A stretch of DNA of 21,347 nucleotides. Source: a virus. Below, in pieces: positions 7,569 through 13,397 of this stretch. A model generated the notes under the pieces. The model did no database searches, was not told the DNA's origin, and worked only from the letters and a program-made list of their open reading frames with translations. Made by a program: the position numbers and the translations under genes. The first letter of the stretch is position 1. Each line of letters begins with the position of its first letter. The DNA lies in the IMG/VR virus record IMGVR_UViG_3300028384_000090, positions 1 to 21,347 of that record; one strand, given 5' to 3'.

Positions 7569-9659
7569 TTACTGATTGTTTGCTTGACGACTCTGGAGGG
7601 CTTGGAGAGCTCTTGCTTGAGCGTCTGAAGCTCCTTCTCCAGTCCCTTGACCCGCTTGTCGATCATTTCCTCGACGTGGTTCCATTCCCGTGATGTTAGC
7701 ATTTGTCACTCCTTCTGGTTGTGATGCTTGTTGGTTAAGTGCTTGCTCTTTGAGATAGAGCTCTGCAATCTTAGCTCGTTTCTCAAATTCTTTGTCGTCG
7801 GCATCGCCTGCCTTTAGGTTAGTAGCGATAGCCTTAATACGATCTGTCTCAGCATCGTACTGCTCGATTGGAATCTCTGCTGTAATCTTCTGAGCACGGG
7901 CATTGCTTTCTGCCGCCTGAGCGTTGAAGGCAGATACCTGAGCTTGTAGCTGAGCCGACTGAAGCTGTGCTTGTTGCTGTGCCGCTTGTTGCTTCTGTGG
8001 GTCAGGCTGTGAAGACTTACGTAAAGACTGAATGAGTTCTTCACGATTAGAGATATTCATGTGGTCAATGATTGCCTCAAGAAGCTGAGGGTACATTGGT
8101 GACTGTTTGTCCATAGTCTGTAGGAGTTGTACAAGTTGTGTGACTTCATACTCTCGTGCAATAATACCAAGAGATGATGTTGGTACAAACTTATAGTCTG
8201 ATACTGGATACAACTCAGGAGCAAACTGCATATAACGCCACGCAGACTTCTCAATCATCGGAACCAAGAAAGCCTCTTGAAAGTTAATCAATGTCCGCTT
8301 GTGACGCTTGATAATTGCCCCTAAGCCCATTGAAATACCTGCGGCAGTGCTTTCGCTGTTAATCGACCCCGGAATCCCTGCGGCATCAATAGCCCCTGTA
8401 GCCTGCTGTACCATCGTCATCAGGTCTTTAGCCTGTGCGAATGATACTTGGTCTAATTGACCAAACTTAAATGGCTGTAAAATTTCAGCAGGGTTACCGT
8501 TGGTTAAGATAGCCTTACCGGGACGTACTTCAAACTTAGAGCCCCGTGGCAGGCGTGAAGCGTCTACGGCAAGCATAGGGTGCACTGTGAGTGCTAGAGC
8601 GTCAATACGAGCACGTAGTTCAGTATCAAGGGCTTTCTGAGAGTTATAACCCTTCTCACAGATACCACGGCCCCAGAAGCGACCGGGGACAACATCCCAA
8701 GGGAACGCTACGACAGGACGATCACCCATCATGTAGGGATTCTCTTCAATCTTGAGAAGAGTACCGCCGTTGGCAATCACCGCCATGACTTCGACATACT
8801 CTGTACTGTTAGACGCTTCAGAGTCTTCGACAAGATCAGACACGTCTACATCGTCATCATACTCTTCTTTGATTGCTTCTTCATATAGGTCTTTAGGAAT
8901 CAGACCGTAGTATTTAGTCAGTCGAATCTTATCGTCATGGTAGATCGTGAGCTCTTGGTCTGGCTCAAGATCAAGATCATCAAAAGTTGTGTCGATCTGT
9001 ACATCACGGTAGACACCCTTGCTAATCATCATGTCGACTTGGTGCTTAGGTACAAACTCGTCAATGGCGACACCTAGGGCATCTTCAATGTTTGTAGCAA
9101 CAGGATCAATCAAAAAGTTCTGTGGGAGAATAGGCTTGACCTTAACGACAAACCGCTCACGCTTTTCCACACCGACAGCCTGCATAGCACCATCCATGAC
9201 AGGACGAATTGCAGGAGCGGCCTCAATTTGTTCATCAAGGACTAGCTCAGCGACACCTGTACCGAACACAGCGGCATTGAGGATAGCCTCAGCAACCTGC
9301 TTACGGACTTTAGTCTTGCTGAAGTCTTCTGCAAGTTGTTTCTTAAGAATAGAGATGTCACCCTTCTGTTGGTCTTGTACGTCATCCTTGATGTCAAAGA
9401 ATGACCCACGGCCAAAGGTTGCTTCTTCAACCTCAGCGACAGAAGACTCTACAGCCTGCTGAAGGGCAGGGGAGATTAAACGAGAACGCTCTGAGTGACG
9501 TAGTGTGTCTTCAGGAGCCCAGATACCACGCCATAACCGATAATACTCGTCGAACTTCTCACGGTAGTTTGAGTCGTAATGGTCACGCCATTGCTCACAC
9601 TTTGCCATGATCCACCCTTCGGCGTTGTTCTGCTCGTTTACGTAATCGTCATATTCCAT
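7569..9659 (-). CDS. Portal protein (head-tail connector)
   Basis: A 696-residue protein that should form the dodecameric ring through which DNA is packaged and ejected. The N-terminus (MEYDDYVNEQNNAEGWIMAKCEQWRDHYDSN is split by a WRGIWAPEDTL motif) and the core segments SRLISPALQQAVESSVAEVEE, GTGVAELVL, ENPYMMGDRPVVAFPWDVVPG and FWGRGICEKGYNSQKALD match portal proteins of P22-like and marine phages. The C-terminal 150 residues are Gln/Ala-rich (QKQQAAQQQAQLQSAQ) and probably form a long helical barrel. The ATG at 9659 has AGGA seven bases upstream. The gene follows the large terminase by 22 bases, as expected for a packaging unit. Length is normal for a large portal. Confidence 0.88.
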   Translation of the reverse strand: MEYDDYVNEQNNAEGWIMAKCEQWRDHYDSNYREKFDEYYRLWRGIWAPEDTLRHSERSRLISPALQQAVESSVAEVEEATFGRGSFFDIKDDVQDQQKGDISILKKQLAEDFSKTKVRKQVAEAILNAAVFGTGVAELVLDEQIEAAPAIRPVMDGAMQAVGVEKRERFVVKVKPILPQNFLIDPVATNIEDALGVAIDEFVPKHQVDMMISKGVYRDVQIDTTFDDLDLEPDQELTIYHDDKIRLTKYYGLIPKDLYEEAIKEEYDDDVDVSDLVEDSEASNSTEYVEVMAVIANGGTLLKIEENPYMMGDRPVVAFPWDVVPGRFWGRGICEKGYNSQKALDTELRARIDALALTVHPMLAVDASRLPRGSKFEVRPGKAILTNGNPAEILQPFKFGQLDQVSFAQAKDLMTMVQQATGAIDAAGIPGSINSESTAAGISMGLGAIIKRHKRTLINFQEAFLVPMIEKSAWRYMQFAPELYPVSDYKFVPTSSLGIIAREYEVTQLVQLLQTMDKQSPMYPQLLEAIIDHMNISNREELIQSLRKSSQPDPQKQQAAQQQAQLQSAQLQAQVSAFNAQAAESNARAQKITAEIPIEQYDAETDRIKAIATNLKAGDADDKEFEKRAKIAELYLKEQALNQQASQPEGVTNANITGMEPRRGNDRQAGQGTGEGASDAQARALQALQSRQANNQ

Positions 9660-9681
9660 ATCAGTATCCTATCGCTACCTA

Positions 9682-10941
9682 TCAGTACCCTGCAACTGGG
9701 TCTAAAATGTCTAACTCTTCTTGTTCAAACTCTGCGTAGTAACTGACATTAGCAATCTGGTCAATGTACGCTAAAGCATCCACAAGGTCATCATGGACTA
9801 AGGCATTTGGAAATTGAAACAGTTCGTCCATAAATTCATTGTTCCATTCACCTGTATTCAGAGTAATCTGGCCGTGCTCAAAACGTCCTTGGAGAGACCA
9901 GACAACCCGGTCAGTCTTTTTCTTGTTGCCGTGAGTCAATTCCTCCACCCTGAAGAACCGTTGACCTGACTTCATCAAGTCGGTAAGGTAAGGCAGTACC
10001 GCATTCTTTAGGGCTCCTTTTTCTATACCAACTGCGACTGGTTGATAGAAGTCTACAGCGTCGAATATCTTCTTGGCCGTCTTCTTGATATCCCATCGAC
10101 CATGAACGATATCTGCTACCCACCATCCGTGCTCACTTACTTTAACAATCGCAATAGCTGTTTGGTCAAGCTTTTTAGCTTTTGACTTCGTAGCACTTTC
10201 CACATCAGCAAAACCCGCAAGGTCGACTGCAATATAGTAATCACCAACATCAGGCTCTTCAGGATCAAACTGTAGCCAGTCTTCTTTAAAGACTTCACTG
10301 CCTGATGCCTCAAACGATGCCAGAAACTCCTGTCTGAAGGCATAGCTCGACATGGACTTTTTAGCTGTATCAATTTCGTCTGGGTCGAGTAGAGGGTTGT
10401 CGTAAGACGTAAAATGCCACGCCTTATAGCTATCGTCGTCTTCAAGTTCAGCATACCTATACAGTTCGTAGAAGTGATTACGACCCATAGGCGTACCGAT
10501 GAACATAGCATCGCCCTTCTGGTCAGCTAGAGCAGGGCGTAGAATCTGTTCCCAGACACTAGGCTTCATATCCGCATATTCGTCCATGACTAGGAACTTT
10601 AGGGATACACCACGCATTGTCTCTGGTCTATCAGCACCCTTGAGGGATATTGTACAACCGTTAATGAGAGTGATTTGCAAGTTGTTAATGTGGGAGCTCT
10701 TGATGACGGGATTACCAAGCTCAAGAAGAGTTGTCCACATAATGTCCCTAGCCTGCCCTTGAGTGGGGGCGACATAGAAGACATGGCCTCGCTCAGTCTG
10801 TAAGGCGTTAATAATGAGTAGCCAAGCCGCTAGTCTGGACTTACCAGTACGACGACCTGCGGCAACAATCTTAAATCGAGTCTTGTCACCAAAGACATCT
10901 TGTTGCCAAGGAAGAAGCTCGACGTTGAGTTCAGTCGACAT
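9682..10941 (-). CDS. Terminase large subunit (packaging ATPase and nuclease)
   Basis: A 419-residue motor protein that pumps DNA into the procapsid and cuts the concatemer. The N-terminal ATPase has a Walker A motif GRRTGKS (residues 29-35), Walker B FLVMDE (116-121) and the coupling motif IGTP (148-151). The C-terminal RNase H-like nuclease shows the expected acidic residues in IAVDLAG (D240), VGIEKG (E307) and HDDLVDAL (D384-D388). Both halves look intact. The ATG at 10941 overlaps the lysozyme stop by one base (TAATG), implying coupled translation. The portal gene follows directly. Confidence 0.93.
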   Translation of the reverse strand: MSTELNVELLPWQQDVFGDKTRFKIVAAGRRTGKSRLAAWLLIINALQTERGHVFYVAPTQGQARDIMWTTLLELGNPVIKSSHINNLQITLINGCTISLKGADRPETMRGVSLKFLVMDEYADMKPSVWEQILRPALADQKGDAMFIGTPMGRNHFYELYRYAELEDDDSYKAWHFTSYDNPLLDPDEIDTAKKSMSSYAFRQEFLASFEASGSEVFKEDWLQFDPEEPDVGDYYIAVDLAGFADVESATKSKAKKLDQTAIAIVKVSEHGWWVADIVHGRWDIKKTAKKIFDAVDFYQPVAVGIEKGALKNAVLPYLTDLMKSGQRFFRVEELTHGNKKKTDRVVWSLQGRFEHGQITLNTGEWNNEFMDELFQFPNALVHDDLVDALAYIDQIANVSYYAEFEQEELDILDPVAGY

Positions 10942-11402
10942 TAAGCCTTAGCATCCTTCATGATGTCGACAAGCTCTTTACTACGGCGTCCTACCTGAGT
11001 GTACCACTTAGAGTCAATCATCTCATTGGCGGCCATTAGGTAGTTACCTTCGTTGACGTACTTGAGCATATTTTTAAACTGACCTAGACGATTACGGCCA
11101 AGGTTGAAGGCCATGTTGACTAAGACACGTTGTGCATCGACAGCTTGCCCTGCAAAGTTTAAGACAAGAGCACAGGCATCTGAGTAGGCAACGTCACAAT
11201 CTTTATGGAAGACATCTAGGATGCGCTCATCGGTCACTGGTGTGCCGACAGGCCATGAGTATTCCATATCATCTTCGGTGACCATATGACCAATACCAAA
11301 GGTCGGGTATCCTTCAGAACATAAGTAGATTTCAGCAACGTATCCTTCGTGACGAACGAGGTCTTCTTTGACAATCTCTATCAGTTCATCTTTATTTATC
11401 AT
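10941..11402 (-). CDS. Endolysin, T4-type lysozyme (GH24) with E-C-T triad
   Basis: A 153-residue muramidase that would cleave the MurNAc-GlcNAc bond of host peptidoglycan at lysis. The family signature E-8aa-D/C-5aa-T is present as HEG (E19), YLCSEG (C28) and YPTFGIGH (T34); Cys replaces the Asp20 of T4 lysozyme. The C-terminal lobe has VLVNMAFNLG and WYTQVGRRSKEL, typical of the family. No signal peptide or membrane segment is seen, so a holin would be needed; none is certain here. The start is ATG 11402, with GAGGT eight bases upstream; the TTG six bases earlier is too close to that site. It sits unusually between the two terminase genes and overlaps both. Confidence 0.9.
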   Translation of the reverse strand: MINKDELIEIVKEDLVRHEGYVAEIYLCSEGYPTFGIGHMVTEDDMEYSWPVGTPVTDERILDVFHKDCDVAYSDACALVLNFAGQAVDAQRVLVNMAFNLGRNRLGQFKNMLKYVNEGNYLMAANEMIDSKWYTQVGRRSKELVDIMKDAKA

Positions 11403-11781
11403 CTTCAATCACCTCAGCGTCGATAATATCATCTTCAGTTACTTTAGCATCCCCAATCCCGCTTATGGTAATTGAGACTGAAGGACGACCACCATCTGCC
11501 TTTTCTTTTTCAAAATATGAGACTGGTAACATTCTGTCCATTAAGAGCTTCCAAGCCGCCGCTTGGTTTTTATGGTCGTCATTAAGTGCCGCATCAAGAA
11601 TACTATCAAGAACCTTTCTTGATTTAGGAGACGCTAACATCCTTGCTTTGTATTCATTGATGATCGAGGCGTCGCCTTTAGGGCGACCAACTTTACCCCT
11701 AGACCCTGCTTTTTTGGCCTGAACTAGGTTCTTTTTTGGTCGACCTGTAGTTTTACTTTTTGGTTGTTCTTGATCCGACAT
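11392..11781 (-). CDS. Probable terminase small subunit with twin AT-hook-like N-terminus
   Basis: A 129-residue protein at the head of the packaging unit, called small terminase from position, size and the helical segment ASPKSRKVLDSILDAALN-DDHKNQAAAWKLLMDRMLP, a pattern seen in marine phage small terminases. The N-terminus is basic and holds two GRPK sequences (TTGRPKKN and VGRPKGDA) that look like AT-hook minor-groove-binding motifs. The C-terminus is acidic (VTEDDIIDAEVIEDDK). The ATG at 11781 has AGGAG seven bases upstream. The gene overlaps the lysozyme and is transcribed from the two promoters at 11907-12006. Small subunits recognise the packaging site; AT-hooks could help, but this is inferred. 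Confidence 0.68.
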   Translation of the reverse strand: MSDQEQPKSKTTGRPKKNLVQAKKAGSRGKVGRPKGDASIINEYKARMLASPKSRKVLDSILDAALNDDHKNQAAAWKLLMDRMLPVSYFEKEKADGGRPSVSITISGIGDAKVTEDDIIDAEVIEDDK

Positions 11782-11906
11782 AAGTATTCTCCTAAGTGGT
11801 ACTTAAGTGTCACACGAGTGTACTGAATGGTATAAACAACAAGACTACAAAGAAGACTACTTAACGAAAACCTTCAAGCTGTCTCGTTATTACTTAAGAT
11901 AGGTAT

Positions 11907-11935
11907 ATTATAGCATAGAAATTACTAAATGTCAA
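11907..11935 (-). promoter_or_regulatory. Consensus sigma-70 promoter for the packaging/head arm
   Basis: Minus strand TTGACA (11935-11930), a 17-base spacer and TATAAT (11912-11907): a perfect consensus promoter. The predicted start near 11900 gives the small terminase mRNA a leader of about 120 bases. ATCTTAAG follows six bases after the -10. AGGGG lies directly upstream of the -35, as in the second promoter. Confidence 0.88.
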
Positions 11936-11977
11936 CCCCTATAGGATAAATAACTTAAGATTCCCTCTTATAGTTCA

Positions 11978-12006
11978 ATTGTACCCGCCCTTGTACCTTT
12001 TGTCAA
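11978..12006 (-). promoter_or_regulatory. Second sigma-70 promoter for the packaging/head arm
   Basis: Minus strand TTGACA (12006-12001), a 17-base spacer and TACAAT (11983-11978), one mismatch from consensus. It lies 71 bases upstream of the first promoter, shares its AGGGG-TTGACA context and has an A/T-rich stretch further upstream. Tandem promoters imply strong expression of the left arm by host RNA polymerase. Confidence 0.78.
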
Positions 12007-12037
12007 CCCCCTAAGGGGTACTTTTTATCACTTTTTT
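12006..12037 (+). terminator. Possible intrinsic terminator (plus strand), weak
   Basis: ACCCC-CTAA-GGGGT forms a 5-bp stem with a 4-base loop, followed by two T-runs (CTTTTT and CTTTTTT). On the plus strand this resembles an intrinsic terminator, but there is no plus-strand gene to its left. It also overlaps the -35 of the minus-strand promoter, so it may instead be an operator-like palindrome or insulation against antisense transcription. Confidence 0.3.
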
Positions 12038-12120
12038 ATTATAATTATCAAACAAATGACTACTTGCGAATGCTAATGCGAATGATTTGCATTTACATTA
12101 ATATTTAGAGGGGTTTTGTG

Positions 12121-12180
12121 TTCTCAAATAGCCCTTTTATTGTGCCTGAGTTCTCAAATAGCCCTTTTATTGTGCCTGAG
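12121..12180. repeat. Perfect 30-bp tandem duplication
   Basis: The unit starting TTCTCAAATAGCCC and ending TGTGCCTGAG occurs twice without a mismatch or gap (12121-12150 and 12151-12180). Its last 11 bases plus the next T (TGTGCCTGAGT) recur at 12423. Perfect identity suggests a recent duplication or selection, for example as a protein-binding site. Confidence 0.95.
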
Positions 12181-12198
12181 TGGGTACACATATATATT
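12170..12198 (+). promoter_or_regulatory. Candidate sigma-70 promoter for the right arm, weak
   Basis: TTGTGC (12170-12175), a 17-base spacer and TATATT (12193-12198) on the plus strand. The -10 has five of six consensus bases but the -35 only three, so this is far weaker than the left-arm promoters. It is the best sigma-70 candidate I can see facing the early genes. Confidence 0.3.
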
Positions 12199-12247
12199 TA
12201 TTAGCAACACCGCCCCTCCCCGGGGGTCACTTGGGGGTACCCTGGAG

Positions 12248-12256
12248 TTATCCACA
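12248..12256 (+). promoter_or_regulatory. DnaA box (TTATCCACA)
   Basis: Exact match to the strongest E. coli-type DnaA box, in the first copy of the 34-bp repeat. A near-match, TTACACACA, follows at 12270-12278. Confidence 0.75.
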
Positions 12257-12292
12257 GGAAACACACAGGTTACACACAGGCAGTGCATAAGC

Positions 12293-12301
12293 TGTGCATA
12301 A
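12293..12301 (-). promoter_or_regulatory. DnaA box, opposite strand (TTATGCACA)
   Basis: TTATGCACA on the minus strand matches the degenerate consensus TTWTNCACA. A one-mismatch relative (TTATGCACT) lies 11 bp to its left at 12282-12290. The box sits between the two plus-strand boxes. Confidence 0.6.
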
Positions 12302-12303
12302 AG

Positions 12304-12312
12304 TTATCCACA
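12304..12312 (+). promoter_or_regulatory. DnaA box (TTATCCACA)
   Basis: Second exact TTATCCACA, 56 bp from the first, in the second copy of the 34-bp repeat. A near-match, TTACACACA, follows at 12326-12334. Confidence 0.75.
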
Positions 12313-12337
12313 GGCAGTCCACAGGTTACACACAGGC

Positions 12338-12418
12338 GCACCAAAGTGGTGCATTGGTGTGCACCGAAGTGGTGCATGATGTCGACTAGACGTCAACAGG
12401 TGGTCAAAAGTGGTGCAT
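12338..12418. repeat. Hairpin-forming iterons with AAGTGGTGCAT core
   Basis: AAGTGGTGCAT occurs exactly at 12344-12354, 12367-12377 and 12408-12418. In the first two copies the right half pairs with an upstream GCACC arm: GCACC-aaagt-GGTGC (12338-12352) and TGCACC-gaagt-GGTGCA (12360-12376). The third lacks the left arm. Such repeated inverted elements next to DnaA boxes resemble replication-initiator binding sites. Confidence 0.8.
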
Positions 12419-12486
12419 GTGTGTGCCTGAGTAGATCCCTCAAGCACCACCCAAGCACACACAGGTAGACCAAAGTCGTACTGATT

Positions 12487-12535
12487 GTGTTACCATTAGT
12501 AACTACAGTGTTACCGATGTGGTCACAGTGTTACC
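12487..12535 (+). repeat. Three GTGTTACC direct repeats
   Basis: GTGTTACC occurs at 12487-12494, 12508-12515 and 12528-12535, spaced 21 and 20 bp, about two helical turns, so all face one side of the DNA. The last two share a longer ACAGTGTTACCGA. AGTAACTA elements sit between and after them. Confidence 0.8.
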
Positions 12536-12601
12536 GACAGTAACTAGACTAAGGTCTAATGGTAAATCGTAAGTGGTTGATTGGCTTGGGGTTTCTAAAG
12601 T

Positions 12602-12616
12602 TGGCACAGTGTCTGC
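12602..12616 (+). promoter_or_regulatory. Sigma-54-like -24/-12 element, speculative
   Basis: TGGCAC and TGCA occur with the GG and GC dinucleotides separated by ten bases, as in sigma-54 promoters; two positions of the extended consensus differ. A start near 12628 would fall about 25 bases before the first early gene. Chance occurrence is plausible. Confidence 0.25.
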
Positions 12617-12652
12617 ATATATCACTACATACACAACAGAGGAGTATTACAT

Positions 12653-12850
12653 ATGAAAACATTCAACAAAGGTGATCGTGTACGGTGGCTCGTCGAGTCG
12701 TTCCCTGATGGCTTTAAGCTCTACCATGAGGGCGAGATTGAGGCTTTCTGGGGGACCGAAGGCAGTCAGCGTCTGTGGTGGGTGCAGTCTGACCGGAGGA
12801 ACAGCCCTCAGAGTATGTCTGAGGATCAGCTCGAGTTGATCGCCCACTGA
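12653..12850 (+). CDS. Early protein of unknown function (65 aa)
   Basis: First gene of the right arm. The product is rich in aromatic and charged residues (KGDRVRWLVESFPDGFKLYHEGEIEAFWG, here broken by a probable turn at PDG; then LWWVQSDRR). The GDRVRW start followed by short beta segments suggests a small barrel of SH3/KOW type, but this is only a shape impression. The ATG has AGGAG eight bases upstream. Its stop codon TGA (12848-12850) is the UGA of the CUGAUGA core of the first hammerhead ribozyme, so translation and ribozyme folding overlap physically. Confidence 0.65.
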   Translation: MKTFNKGDRVRWLVESFPDGFKLYHEGEIEAFWGTEGSQRLWWVQSDRRNSPQSMSEDQLELIAH

Positions 12851-12901
12851 TGAGCCTAGGTTGCGCTAGGCGAAACACAGGCATACAGTCTGTGTCTGGG
12901 T
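12842..12901 (+). ncRNA. Hammerhead ribozyme 1 (type I)
   Basis: All conserved hammerhead elements are present in order. Stem I 5' arm GCCCA (12842-12846); core CTGATGA (12847-12853); stem II GCCTAG/CTAGGC (12854-12859 with 12866-12871) and a six-base loop; core GAAA (12872-12875); stem III ACACAG/CTGTGT (12875-12880 with 12890-12895), including the required A15.1-U16.1 pair; GUC cleavage triplet ending at C12896; stem I 3' arm TGGGT (12897-12901). Open ends in stem I make it type I. An extra TTG/CAA pairing beyond a small internal loop may extend stem I. Cleavage after 12896 leaves a 29-base leader before the next gene's ATG. Confidence 0.9.
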
Positions 12902-12925
12902 TGCAAACACACAGGAGTAACACAT

Positions 12926-13201
12926 ATGAACACACGTAAGCAGACAGCGATCATCAATGCACTCACTAAGGCAGGTTGGGGCGATGTCGTCATGACCGAC
13001 TGGGAATACGAGGGCGACATCAAGATCAATTGTGAGAAGTGGGTTGAGGCTAAAGGCATGAGCGCAGGCGACTACTACTGTGAATCGAGCAATAGCCTGT
13101 ACGACGATCAAGGCACTAGTCAGGAGATTGCCAAGATCCTCAAGAAATACAATGCATACCCTGAGTGGTATGATGCGGCTGTCATTGCGGTAGTCGCTTG
13201 A
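12926..13201 (+). CDS. Early protein of unknown function (91 aa)
   Basis: The product starts MNTRKQTAIINALTKAGWG and ends AAVIAVVA; I do not recognise a family. It looks like a small mixed alpha/beta domain with a helical N-terminus. The ATG has AGGAG eight bases upstream in an ACACACAGGAG context. It is the first gene after hammerhead ribozyme 1, and its processed mRNA would begin at 12897. Together with the 47-residue gene it lies on the 575-base RNA bounded by the two predicted cleavage sites. Confidence 0.65.
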   Translation: MNTRKQTAIINALTKAGWGDVVMTDWEYEGDIKINCEKWVEAKGMSAGDYYCESSNSLYDDQGTSQEIAKILKKYNAYPEWYDAAVIAVVA

Positions 13202-13211
13202 CAATGACAAC

Positions 13212-13231
13212 GGGCGGCTGTATTGTCGCCC
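13212..13231 (+). other. RNA stem-loop between early genes
   Basis: GGGCGGC and GTCGCCC pair over 7 bp (one G-U) around a six-base loop TGTATT, ten bases after the 91-residue gene and 22 bases before the next ATG. There is no U-run after it, so it is more likely an mRNA stabiliser or processing site than an intrinsic terminator. It lies midway in the segment between the two ribozymes. Confidence 0.5.
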
Positions 13232-13253
13232 TCAGTTGAACAGGAGAACGAAC

Positions 13254-13397
13254 ATGAGTGAACGACAGCAGGAATTGCAACAGATGATGGAGTCATTGGA
13301 CGCCATGTATCCACAGATGGATGAGCGACAGCAGTTGCAAGCACGTCGGGCGATGGCCTCATTGTTGAGGTTGCAAGCTGACTTGGCGGAGGACTGA
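13254..13397 (+). CDS. Small helical early protein (47 aa)
   Basis: A short reading frame starting MSERQQELQQMMESLDAMYP and ending LLRLQADLAED. It is rich in Gln, Met, Leu and Glu and should form one or two amphipathic helices. The ATG has AGGAG seven bases upstream, strong evidence for translation despite its size. The repeated ERQQ-LQ pattern (residues 3-9 and 24-29) suggests a helical hairpin. The stop TGA (13395-13397) is immediately followed by stem I of hammerhead ribozyme 2. Function unknown. Confidence 0.65.
   Translation: MSERQQELQQMMESLDAMYPQMDERQQLQARRAMASLLRLQADLAED

Larger units (their letters stand above)
12247..12336 (+). repeat. 34-bp imperfect direct repeat carrying DnaA boxes
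   Basis: Two copies, 12247-12280 and 12303-12336, 56 bp apart. Each reads GTTATCCACAGG, six variable bases, then ACAGGTTACACACAGG. Every base outside the six-base window is identical. The 22-bp between the copies contains two inverted TGCATAA elements. Confidence 0.92.
11782..12652. other. Divergent gene-free control region (871 bp), probable replication origin
   Basis: No convincing gene lies here. Order from left to right: leader and two promoters for the left arm (11782-12006), a very AT-rich stretch (12020-12120), a perfect 30-bp tandem repeat (12121-12180), a second AT run (12186-12204), a GC-rich block of C and G tracts (12209-12243), DnaA boxes in a 34-bp direct repeat (12247-12336), hairpin iterons (12338-12418), GTGTTACC repeats (12487-12535), a 5-bp stem-loop TAGAC-TAAG-GTCTA (12545-12558) and the leader of the right arm. 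An AT-rich element next to DnaA boxes and iterons is typical of replication origins; function is inferred. Confidence 0.72.

Noticed and set aside
12121-12180. CRISPR array
   Set aside because: The two 30-bp copies are directly adjacent with no spacer, and there are no cas genes.
12209-12243. G-quadruplex or terminator in the C/G-tract block
   Set aside because: The tracts alternate between strands and do not give four G-runs on one strand with short loops; no U-run follows.
12116-12301. Open frame of 61 codons across the control region
   Set aside because: It is created by the 30-bp duplication (repeated SQIALLLCL) and runs through the DnaA boxes; no ribosome site.
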